DNA of 64,000 bases, from the NCBI RefSeq assembly GCF_042651425.1, contig NZ_JBHSCW010000001.1, forward strand, positions 434,001 through 498,000. The letters run 5' to 3'. The position numbers and the translations under genes were made by a program. Shown here one piece after another: positions 57,041 to 64,000 of this stretch; positions within the stretch are counted from its first letter, which is position 1; each line of letters starts with the position of its first letter. A model generated the notes under the pieces. It did no database searches. It was given only the letters and a program-made list of their open reading frames with translations, and was not told the DNA's origin. The stretch comes from Fodinicurvata halophila. GTDB taxonomy: Bacteria; Pseudomonadota; Alphaproteobacteria; Kiloniellales; DSM-21159.

Positions 57041-58438
57041 TTAGAGTCGTTCAACTGGTGTTCCACCTTCAAGCGCTCTTCTGATTAAATCCCCCATTTC
57101 CTCCCTCAATGCTGTTTTTCCTGGTTTAGGCTTCCGCAAACGCTGAAAGGGTTCATCTTGGGGCTTTTCTCGCCAACTTCCCTCTAACGCAGTCCAAAGA
57201 TCTGGCACTCGGGCCAAATGATCGGGACGTTCAGGTGAATCCTCCCCTAATGAAAAACGGTTGAGAACAGTCTTTGTAATTGCTGCATGATCAAGCGCAT
57301 GCTGACACACTGATCCACTTTCCAACCAACCACTTGCCACAATAATGGGTACGCGCACCCCAAACTTATGACTTCCACCGGAGTATCCTAACTGCTCACT
57401 TAGAGCAGGATCTGCGCTTTCCCAGCCAGGGGGAATGACATGATCGTAAAACCCCCCGTGTTCATCGTAGGCCAGGATGAACAGGGTTTCTTCAAGTTTA
57501 GGGTCATTCTCAAGGAGTGCGTTATAGACGCGGGCAATCAGTTCCTGTCCTCGTGCTATATCTGCATCTGGATGATCGCTGTTGTCGGTTTCCAGATCTA
57601 CACGATGATCGCTGCGGTTACCCACTATTTCATCATATGTATCCTCAGCCCACTGAAAAAGCTTCTGCGAATCCTCCACTTCTTCGTAAACGGCGCGGAA
57701 GTTTGGATCAATCCATGTAACATGAGGTAAATTCCCACGCTGAGCACGATCATAGAAAATTGAGATCTTCTCAATGTGAGGGCTTATTACGTGCGAATAT
57801 ATATAGCGCAATGAAGATACATCATGACTATAAGCTCTCCACTCAACCTTTGCCTGATCCAAATACTCGAACAAAGTGGTTACATTCCACAATTTGGGGG
57901 GAAATATATTCTTGTTTTCATGATTGGAGGTTCCAGCCAAAGCAGTCATGCGATTCGGCTGGGTAGGACCTGGCAAGGACGAGAACCAATGATCGCAGAC
58001 GGTGGATTGCTTAGCCAATCCGGTCAGGGCCCAGACCTCCGGAAAGGCATAATAACTCATCGCTAGATCAGCTTCTTGCGCGTCCTCTCCTGCTTCCCGC
58101 ACTTTTGAAATATATTGATTCACGAAGCCTTGACACATGTCATTCGACGAGCCCGTTGGATTGATTTGCCACTCAACCTCTTCAGCGCTGTGCGGCATAT
58201 CAATTTTTACACGTCTCGTATCCCGCAACCTATGCAGCGACACATCCTTACCGCTCTCCCTATTTGGGTTGACGTGGTTATCGGGGTCATCAATGCCTTC
58301 AATGTCTTTCCGGCCCAGACCACCCTCATCTGGGGGCAGACTCAAATGACCAAGCATATGATCGAAGGATCGATTCTCCATCATCAAGACGACGATATGC
58401 TTGATATGTTTCTTCGCTGCTTCCCCATTATCTGCCAT
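57041..58438 (-). CDS. Phosphoesterase-family protein (phospholipase C/acid phosphatase AcpA superfamily)
   Basis: A 465-residue protein of the PF04185 phosphoesterase family. Metal and catalytic motifs are MMENRSFDHMLG (about 20-31, with Glu-Asn), GPTQPNRM, DEHGGFYDHV and GVRVPIIV. The ATG at 58438 has GGAGG six bases upstream. No signal peptide is visible, unusual because most family members are exported by Tat. Codon use and GC match the island rather than the flanking DNA. Likely a phosphomono- or phosphodiester hydrolase; the substrate is unknown. Confidence 0.87.
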   Translation of the reverse strand: MADNGEAAKKHIKHIVVLMMENRSFDHMLGHLSLPPDEGGLGRKDIEGIDDPDNHVNPNRESGKDVSLHRLRDTRRVKIDMPHSAEEVEWQINPTGSSNDMCQGFVNQYISKVREAGEDAQEADLAMSYYAFPEVWALTGLAKQSTVCDHWFSSLPGPTQPNRMTALAGTSNHENKNIFPPKLWNVTTLFEYLDQAKVEWRAYSHDVSSLRYIYSHVISPHIEKISIFYDRAQRGNLPHVTWIDPNFRAVYEEVEDSQKLFQWAEDTYDEIVGNRSDHRVDLETDNSDHPDADIARGQELIARVYNALLENDPKLEETLFILAYDEHGGFYDHVIPPGWESADPALSEQLGYSGGSHKFGVRVPIIVASGWLESGSVCQHALDHAAITKTVLNRFSLGEDSPERPDHLARVPDLWTALEGSWREKPQDEPFQRLRKPKPGKTALREEMGDLIRRALEGGTPVERL

Positions 58439-58619
58439 GATCAACCTCCCCCGAATAATACATGGAGAAGTAGTGTATCATGAATAAGCATAAAATTCTA
58501 TAAGATCTAAATCCTAAGAATAAGTTTGAAAATCACTTCTATATTCAGAACAGTATAACGACCATTCTACTATGGTTTTATGAGGCTTTGTCTTTCCGCT
58601 GCCCCCCTAACACATTCCC

Positions 58620-58995
58620 CTACCAGTCCTCGGCAATACGGCCGAGGTCCAGCGCCTCACTCTCACCACACAGCAGGTCCAGCACCCGCGGCGGCGTCAG
58701 GGGAAGCGCCTGCACGCGACTGCCCGTGGCGTTCGCCACGGCACAGGCCACGGCGGCGGCGACGTTCAGGATGGGGATCTCGCCCGCCCCCTTGGCGCCC
58801 AGCGGGCCCATCGAAGGGGCGCCCTCGTAAAGGTCGACCTGGATCGGCAGGGTGTCGCCCGCCTGGGGCAGGCGATAGGTCTCGAAGCCCTGCTGGGCGA
58901 CCTCGCCCTCTGGCGTGAACGTCACCTCCTCGTGCAGGGCATAGCCCAGGCCCTGGGTCAAGCCGCCTTGGATATATCCCTGGCCGAAGGAAACT
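58620..58995 (-). pseudogene. 3' fragment of a xanthine dehydrogenase-family molybdopterin subunit gene
   Basis: Reading from about 58995 to the stop at 58620 gives roughly 125 codons of the C-terminus of a molybdenum hydroxylase large subunit: QGLGYALHEE, FETYRLP, and the diagnostic GAKGAGEIP loop that carries the catalytic-site glutamate. The remaining 600-odd codons are absent; the frame is lost where the PhnD-like gene ends. High GC shows it belongs to the host DNA bordering the island. Confidence 0.85.
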
Positions 58996-59832
58996 TCAGG
59001 GAGAGATCAGGCTCTTGTCCACGCCGTCGCGGAATCGAGCACCAACCGCCTCCGTATAGGCGGACCTATCGACCTCGGCGAAGCCCGACAAACCCAGGTC
59101 CTCGAGGAGCGCGCGTGGCTCCGCATCTTCACCTGCCCTCAAGAGCGCAGCCCTGATGGCATCGATAGTTCCGCCGTCGACGACCCCAGAAGCCACCAGG
59201 GGAGAAATCGGAAGCCAGGGCGTCGTGGCGATGCTGCGCAGGTTCTGGGCAAGCGGCATTTGGGGGTGAGCGCACAAGTCGAAGAAATAGGTGTCGACGA
59301 CCCCCACGGCGGCCTGGCCTTCGGCCACGGCCTGCAGGACCTCCCGCGGCGTTTGCACCTGGACGGCCTTGCTCCGGAGCAGGTGGCGGAGTGGCGCCTC
59401 CCCCAGGCGCTCCGCCAGGTGGGCGACCGGGCTCCGGAAGCCCGAGAGCGAGTCCCGGGGCATGAGGGCGAGGGGCCCCTGCTGCCGGAGGTCCTCCAGC
59501 GCTTCGATGGGAGAGTCGTGGCGGACGATGAAGTCCGTCGCATAGACGGGGCGGGACTCATAGCGCGGAAAGCAGGGCACGGGCGCGGCCAGGGGCTGCA
59601 CGTCGAACCGTCCGCCGGAGAACGGCAGGGCGCACATGAAGGCACATCCCAAGTCGCGGCGCGACCAGATGTCCGGCAGCTGCGCCGGCGGCGGCATCTC
59701 GGCCATATGGAGGTCGACCCCGGCCGCCTCGGCGAGCCAGGCGAAGAAGCGCCGCCAGCGGGAGGTCACCGGCTCCCCCGGATCGTACATCCGGGGGACG
59801 GCGAGCAGGGAGGAGCCGGCGGAGGGGGGCAC
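58996..59832 (-). CDS. PhnD-like phosphate/phosphonate-binding-fold protein without signal peptide
   Basis: A 278-residue type II periplasmic-binding-fold protein (PF12974-like). The pattern includes RFFAWLAEAAGVDLHM, RRDLGCAFMCALPF, a mid-domain TDFIVRHDSPIEALEDLRQQGPLALMP and VAEGQAAVGVVDTYFFDL. A GTG at 59832 with AGGGG six bases upstream is the best start, ten bases after the preceding gene. No signal peptide or permease partner is present, so it may be a cytoplasmic sensor or a leaderless receptor relic. Its stop is at the junction with the molybdopterin-subunit fragment. Confidence 0.75.
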   Translation of the reverse strand: MPPSAGSSLLAVPRMYDPGEPVTSRWRRFFAWLAEAAGVDLHMAEMPPPAQLPDIWSRRDLGCAFMCALPFSGGRFDVQPLAAPVPCFPRYESRPVYATDFIVRHDSPIEALEDLRQQGPLALMPRDSLSGFRSPVAHLAERLGEAPLRHLLRSKAVQVQTPREVLQAVAEGQAAVGVVDTYFFDLCAHPQMPLAQNLRSIATTPWLPISPLVASGVVDGGTIDAIRAALLRAGEDAEPRALLEDLGLSGFAEVDRSAYTEAVGARFRDGVDKSLISP

Positions 59833-59842
59833 GTCTCGCCCC

Positions 59843-60853
59843 TTATCGGAATTTGAGTCGCTGGGTGGTCCCCGCCGCGCGCGCCTTGTCCAGCATGGCG
59901 GCCCCCAGGGCAATGTCGCTCGTGCTCAGCCCGCGATGCCAGAGCAGGATCGTCTCCTCGTCAGACTCGCGGCCGGGCTTCTGGCCGGCCACGATCTGTC
60001 CCAGCTCGCCATGAATGGTCTCCTGGGTGACCTTCCCGCTGTCCACATGTTCGCGCAGGGCGCCGAAAGGCCGGCCCGGCTTGCACTGCTCCCAGTCGTC
60101 GACGACGATCTTGTCCATGATATCGGTCAGGTCGAACTCCACCGCGCTCATGGTGCCATAGGGCACGACGTAGGCGCCCCTGGAGATCCACGCGGTCTTC
60201 AGGATCGGCTCGGGCTCGGGCAGGCGCGAGGCCTCGACGACGATGTCCGCGCCGACGACGCAATCCTCCCAGTTGTCCGTGACGACGATGGTCTTGCCCA
60301 GGTCCTTCTCCAGCTGGGCGGCGAAGGCGTTGCGGCTTTCCGGCCGCCGGGAATGGATGCGGATCTCCTCGAAATCGAAGATGTGGTCCAGCAGGCGGAC
60401 GTTCCAGTAGGCGGTGCCCCGCGCCCCGATATGGCCCAGCACCTTGGAGTTGGCGCGTGCCAGATAGCGGCCGCCCAGGGCCGTCAGCGCGCCCGTCCGC
60501 ATCGAGGTGATCTCCGTGGCGTCGACGATGGCCTTCAGCATGCCGTTGTCCGGGTTGAACAGGTTCAGCACGCCCAGCTCCGAGGGCAGCCCCTGCTCGT
60601 AGTTGCGATAGTAATCCCCGACGATCTTCACGCCGGCATAGTTCAGCGGCTGGATATAGCCGCGCAGGACATTGAAGTGCCCCTTGTCCGAGCTTTCCGG
60701 AACCAGGTGCACGCGCGGCTCGATCACGGTCTTCCCCTGCCCCTGGGCCGCGAGGGATTGTTCAACCGCCTCCAATATTTCCGCGTCGCTCAACGGCGCC
60801 GCCTCGATCCCATCGCCATTGAGGTAATCGACGTAGATTTCATTGGCTTCCAT
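59843..60853 (-). CDS. Ornithine cyclodeaminase/mu-crystallin-family protein
   Basis: A 336-residue NAD(P)-dependent protein. The family marks are MRTGALTALGGRYLAR (about residues 120-135), the Rossmann GHIGARGTAYWNVRLL with GxxGxxG, and a late DLTDIMDKIVVDD. The ATG at 60853 fits the family start. Members act as ornithine cyclodeaminase, ketimine reductase or amino-acid dehydrogenase; a subgroup is labelled tyramine oxidase subunit B in databases, and this protein may belong there. It is divergent from the TctCBA importer, with an operator-like palindrome between them. Confidence 0.82.
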   Translation of the reverse strand: MEANEIYVDYLNGDGIEAAPLSDAEILEAVEQSLAAQGQGKTVIEPRVHLVPESSDKGHFNVLRGYIQPLNYAGVKIVGDYYRNYEQGLPSELGVLNLFNPDNGMLKAIVDATEITSMRTGALTALGGRYLARANSKVLGHIGARGTAYWNVRLLDHIFDFEEIRIHSRRPESRNAFAAQLEKDLGKTIVVTDNWEDCVVGADIVVEASRLPEPEPILKTAWISRGAYVVPYGTMSAVEFDLTDIMDKIVVDDWEQCKPGRPFGALREHVDSGKVTQETIHGELGQIVAGQKPGRESDEETILLWHRGLSTSDIALGAAMLDKARAAGTTQRLKFR

Positions 60854-60931
60854 CTCGGGTCTCCTTGTCGCGGTCGCTTGAGTAAGCCAGTGCCAGCTGG
60901 CTCCCAATATTGACGTGCTTGTCTCTCAGCT

Positions 60932-60949
60932 TGTATAGATGAATATACA
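60932..60949. promoter_or_regulatory. Inverted repeat between the cyclodeaminase-family gene and tctC
   Basis: TGTATA and TATACA are perfect arms around GATGAA. The site lies in the 207-base divergent spacer, 79 bases before one start and 112 before the other. The form suits a GntR-type dimer, but no regulator gene is in the window beside it. Confidence 0.5.
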
Positions 60950-61060
60950 TGTTTGAGCGGACACAGGTAAACTGTATCGTTGGCTTCAAACCAATATCCT
61001 CGCCGAAGAAGGATAGAGAAGAGCAGACGTAGTGAACCCAGCTAGCATGGAGGCAAACTC

Positions 61061-62029
61061 ATGATATCCAGAACCCTGATCACAGCCGGCATCCTGGGGC
61101 TGACGGCAGCGCCCCTCGCCCAGGCCCAGGCCGACGACTACCCCTCCGAGCCCATCAAGATCGTCGTGCCCTTCGCGGCCGGCGACGCGCTTGACCAGTC
61201 CGCACGGGTGATCGCCGACCAGATGGAAGACGAACTCGACGTCTCCGTCGTGATCCAGAACATCGCCGGCGCCGGCGGTGCCGTGGGAACCGCCGAGGCC
61301 GTGCAGGCCGAGCCGGATGGCTACACCCTCCTGATGGGCTCCACCGGCGCCCTGACGGCCCGCCCCCTGATGGCGGACTCCGGGTACAAGACCGATGACT
61401 TCCAGCCCCTCGCCCAGCTCGTCGAGGTGCCCATCGGCCTCGCCGTGGCCAAGGACAGCGAGTGGGAAGACGTCGACCAGCTGTTCGCGGCCGCCGAGGA
61501 CGAGCGCATCACCTATTCCACGCCGGGCCCCGGGACGACGCAGCATATCAACATGGGCCAGTTCGCCCTGGAGAACGGCCTGAACCTCAGCCATATCGGC
61601 GGCAAGGGCGGCACCGGCGCGGTGACCAACGTGCTGACCGGCGAGGTCGATTTCGTCTTCGTGGGCGCGACCAACTATCTGGGCCACCTGGATGGTGAAG
61701 ACGACGAAGGGCTCCGCGTGCTCGGCGTCGGCTCCGAAGAGCGTGTCGACTACCTGCCCGACACGCCGACCTTCCAGGAAGCCGGCCATGACCTGACGGC
61801 CGCTGTCTGGTTCGGCCTGCTGACACATTCCGAAGTGCCCGAGGAGCGGGTCGCGTTCCTGGAGGAGCTGATTTCCAAGGTGGCGCAGTCCGAGGAAACC
61901 CGGGACGCCTACGCCAAGTTCAACCTGCAGGACTCCTTCCTGGATGCCGATGCGTTCCAGGAGAGGATCGACGGGAACGTCGAGCTTCACCGGCAGATTC
62001 TCACCGATATGGGCGTGCTGGAGAACTGA
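61061..62029 (+). CDS. tctC: Tripartite tricarboxylate transporter binding protein (TctC/Bug family)
   Basis: A 322-residue exported protein with a signal peptide ending in AQAQA near residue 22. The TctC/Bug marks are YPSEPIKIVVPFAAGDALDQSAR, NIAGAGGAVGTAEAVQAEPDGYTLLMGSTG, and GTTQHINMGQF in the second lobe. GGAGG lies before the ATG. It is the receptor of the TctCBA importer for a carboxylated substrate. Confidence 0.94.
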   Translation: MISRTLITAGILGLTAAPLAQAQADDYPSEPIKIVVPFAAGDALDQSARVIADQMEDELDVSVVIQNIAGAGGAVGTAEAVQAEPDGYTLLMGSTGALTARPLMADSGYKTDDFQPLAQLVEVPIGLAVAKDSEWEDVDQLFAAAEDERITYSTPGPGTTQHINMGQFALENGLNLSHIGGKGGTGAVTNVLTGEVDFVFVGATNYLGHLDGEDDEGLRVLGVGSEERVDYLPDTPTFQEAGHDLTAAVWFGLLTHSEVPEERVAFLEELISKVAQSEETRDAYAKFNLQDSFLDADAFQERIDGNVELHRQILTDMGVLEN

Positions 62030-62062
62030 TTCGGCCCCCTCACGAAGTGGGATTTACGCACC

Positions 62063-62509
62063 ATGCGATGGCTGAAGAGAACGGATGTGATTGTCGGTGT
62101 GGGGACACTCCTGTGTGCGGCCTGGCTGCTGCTGATCGGGATGGACGTCCCCACGGGATTTGATCCCGGCGGCCTCAACGCACGCTTCTTTCCCATCCTT
62201 CTCCCGGCCATCCTGGTGCTCCTGGGCCTGATCCTTCTGGTGCGCCCGGGACCCCTGACGATCGACAGCTTCCTGCCCCGGCAAGCCGTGCCTCGTGTGG
62301 CCGCCTTTGCCGGGCTCTTCCTGATCTATGCCTTCAGCTTCCGATACATGGATTTCCGTGTCGGCACGCTGGCGTTCGTCCTGCTGGCCATGCTCGTGCT
62401 GGGCGAACGCCGGTGGCTGTACCTGGCTGTGGTCCCGCTTGCTGTCAGCCTGCTGGGCTACAGTGTCTTCAGATACGGTTTCGGAGTCTTGCTGCCGACA
62501 TGGAGCTGA
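62063..62509 (+). CDS. tctB: Tripartite tricarboxylate transporter small subunit (TctB family)
   Basis: A 148-residue membrane protein with four hydrophobic helices and the motif GGLNARFFPILLPAILVLLG (TctB G-x-x-x-R-x-F-P) near residue 35. Its stop overlaps the tctA start by ten bases. Confidence 0.92.
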   Translation: MRWLKRTDVIVGVGTLLCAAWLLLIGMDVPTGFDPGGLNARFFPILLPAILVLLGLILLVRPGPLTIDSFLPRQAVPRVAAFAGLFLIYAFSFRYMDFRVGTLAFVLLAMLVLGERRWLYLAVVPLAVSLLGYSVFRYGFGVLLPTWS

Positions 62510-63984
62510 TCGATCCCAGCGTTGTCCAGTCCGCCCTGGCAGGCGTGTTCCAGCCGATGCTGATCGTGAGCATCCTGGCCGGGGTGCTGATCGGCCTGGT
62601 CTTCGGCGCCATGCCGGGACTGACGGCGACGGCCGGTGTGGCCATTACCACCCCCCTGACATTCGGAATGGGGTTCGAGGCGGCGATGGCACTGCTGCTG
62701 GGGATCTATTGCGGCGGCTATTACGCCGGCTCCATTCCGGCCATTCTCCTGAACACGCCGGGCTCGCCCGGAAACGCGGCGACCTCCCTGGACGGCTACA
62801 AGATGGCCCTCAAGGGAGAGGCGGACCGGGCGCTGGGCTTGTCGATCCTGGCCTCCGTCGTCGGCGGCGTCGTCTCCGTGCTGCTTCTGATGACGATTGC
62901 GCCCTTCCTGGCCACGCTGGCGCTCAAGTTCACCTCGGTGGAATATGCCGTCTTCGGCCTGTTCGGCCTGACCTGCGTGGCGGCCATTTCCGGCAAGTCG
63001 CTCATCAAGGGCATCATCGGTGCGGTCCTGGGCATGTACCTGGGCCTTGTCGGCATCGACCAGGTTTCAGGAATGCAGCGCCTGACCTTCGGGATGCCGC
63101 AACTGATGAACGGCATCCCCCTCCTGCCCGCACTGATCGCACTGTTCGCGCTGGCCGAGGTCCTGTCCCGCGTCACCCAGCAGGACGACGAGAGCCACCT
63201 GCCGGTCCAGCAGCGCTATTCGGCACTGTCCGCCCTGCGCGAGCTGCTCAGGCACAAGTGGCTGACCATCAAGAGTTCCCTCATCGGCACCTTCATAGGC
63301 ATCCTGCCGGGCACGGGCCCGACCATCGCCGCCTGGATCGCCTATGGCGAAACCTCCCGCTCCGAGAAGACGGATACGGAACTCGGCCACGGCTCGCCGC
63401 GGGGCGTGATCGCCGCCGAGTCCTCGAACAACGCGGTGACGGGCGGCGCGCTCGTGCCGCTGCTGACGCTGGGGATCCCGGGGGACACGGTCACGGCCGT
63501 GTTGATCGGCGCGCTGCTCATCCAGGGAATCACGCCCGGCCCGTCCTTCATCGGGGACAATCCCATCCTGTTCACGCAGATCCTCGTGCTTCTGATCCTT
63601 GCCTATCTCTGCGTCCTGGTCGTCGCGATGGCGAGCCGCCGGTGGCTGCCCCATATCCTCTCGGTGCCCCTGCCCGTCCTGCTGCCGATCATTGCCGTGC
63701 TGTGCGCCGCCGGCGGGTACTCCGTCAACAATCTGTCGTTCGATGTCATCCTGATCGCGGTGTTGGGCCTGGCCGGGTTCGTCCTGCTGCGCGTGGGAAT
63801 TCCCATGGCGCCCATCGTGCTCGGCCTGGTCCTGGGGCCCATCATAGAGAGGAATCTGCGTCAGGCGATGACCGTCCATGACATGGATTTCACGGTCTTC
63901 GTGACCCGGCCGATCAGTGCCGTCCTCCTGATTGCGACCGCATTCATGATTGTCTGGGCCTGGCGGCGATGGTCGAAAGCCTGA
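62500..63984 (+). CDS. tctA: Tripartite tricarboxylate transporter large permease (TctA family)
   Basis: A 494-residue membrane protein with about twelve helices and TctA signatures: GAMPGLTATAGVAITTPLTFGM near residue 35, GIYCGGYYAGSIPAILLNTPGSP, GILPGTGPTIAAWIAYGE, and a second GGALVPLLTLGIPGD. The ATG at 62500 overlaps tctB and matches the family start. The gene ends 16 bases before the window edge, so the transporter is complete. Confidence 0.95.
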   Translation: MELIDPSVVQSALAGVFQPMLIVSILAGVLIGLVFGAMPGLTATAGVAITTPLTFGMGFEAAMALLLGIYCGGYYAGSIPAILLNTPGSPGNAATSLDGYKMALKGEADRALGLSILASVVGGVVSVLLLMTIAPFLATLALKFTSVEYAVFGLFGLTCVAAISGKSLIKGIIGAVLGMYLGLVGIDQVSGMQRLTFGMPQLMNGIPLLPALIALFALAEVLSRVTQQDDESHLPVQQRYSALSALRELLRHKWLTIKSSLIGTFIGILPGTGPTIAAWIAYGETSRSEKTDTELGHGSPRGVIAAESSNNAVTGGALVPLLTLGIPGDTVTAVLIGALLIQGITPGPSFIGDNPILFTQILVLLILAYLCVLVVAMASRRWLPHILSVPLPVLLPIIAVLCAAGGYSVNNLSFDVILIAVLGLAGFVLLRVGIPMAPIVLGLVLGPIIERNLRQAMTVHDMDFTVFVTRPISAVLLIATAFMIVWAWRRWSKA

Positions 63985-64000
63985 CTACGGGAGAAACAGT

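Noticed and set aside
52962..58619. Integration signature (integrase, tRNA or att repeats) at the island edges
   Set aside because: None could be found by eye on either side; GC shift alone supports foreign origin.

Overview
The window is high-GC DNA (roughly two-thirds G+C by eye) from a chromosome or large replicon of a metabolically versatile alphaproteobacterium. The signs are many ABC, TRAP and tripartite-tricarboxylate importers with their own catabolic enzymes and FadR-type GntR regulators, plus strongly acidic secreted binding proteins. A marine or halotolerant member of the Rhodospirillales/Kiloniellales sphere would fit, but nothing here fixes the genus.

Layout. (1) 1-1327: truncated flotillin/YqiK-type gene. 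(2) 1388-11563, minus strand: one long operon with FAH-family enzyme, alpha/beta hydrolase, amidohydrolase, LivHMKGF-type importer and a PEP-hydrolase-like TIM barrel. Its LivF ATPase is fused to a Tm-1-like (UPF0261) domain. A divergent GntR regulator (11733) has palindromic operators on both sides of the intergenic region. (3) 12633-18423: acyl-CoA dehydrogenase, a complete DctPQM TRAP importer and an MFS transporter. (4) 18633-27851: two convergent gene sets. One holds a TIM-barrel lipoprotein, a lone receiver, a TPR/outer-membrane barrel protein, a HEAT-repeat membrane protein and a processive GT2 synthase. The facing set holds an Hpt protein, a second lone receiver and a CHASE3/PAS hybrid histidine kinase. 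Together they look like an exopolysaccharide machine with its own phosphorelay and no DNA-binding output; this is the best candidate for an undescribed system. (5) 27952-36068, minus: 5-oxoprolinase PxpABC with biotin carboxylase and biotin carrier, and a sugar-type ABC importer with a TorT-like binding protein. (6) 36438-43251, plus: GntR regulator, LivHMGF, Tat-exported amide/urea-type binding protein and amidase.

(7) 43252-44347 is a scar zone. A recQ remnant follows the intact amidase, and gntR and amidase remnants precede the intact recQ, with an isochorismatase-family gene between them. This looks like an old tandem duplication whose two copies decayed reciprocally. (8) 44348-52961: RecQ, then a TetR regulon (NMT1-type binding protein, TetR, permease, epimerase, GNAT, DapA-family enzyme, ABC ATPase). 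Related CCAAC/GTTGG operators lie before tetR, the permease operon and the isochorismatase gene. (9) About 52962-58560: AT-richer foreign island with a small orphan gene, an orphan 230-aa protein, an SMC-like zinc-hook ATPase with a possible PrrC/RloC-type nuclease end, and a cytoplasmic phosphoesterase. (10) 58620-63984: fragment of a molybdenum hydroxylase gene, a leaderless PhnD-like protein, an ornithine-cyclodeaminase-family enzyme and a divergent TctCBA importer.

Intrinsic terminators or attenuators sit just after several binding-protein genes (15843, 30543, 41870, 46275), a simple way to make more binding protein than downstream products. No rRNA, tRNA, CRISPR array or intact insertion sequence was seen.
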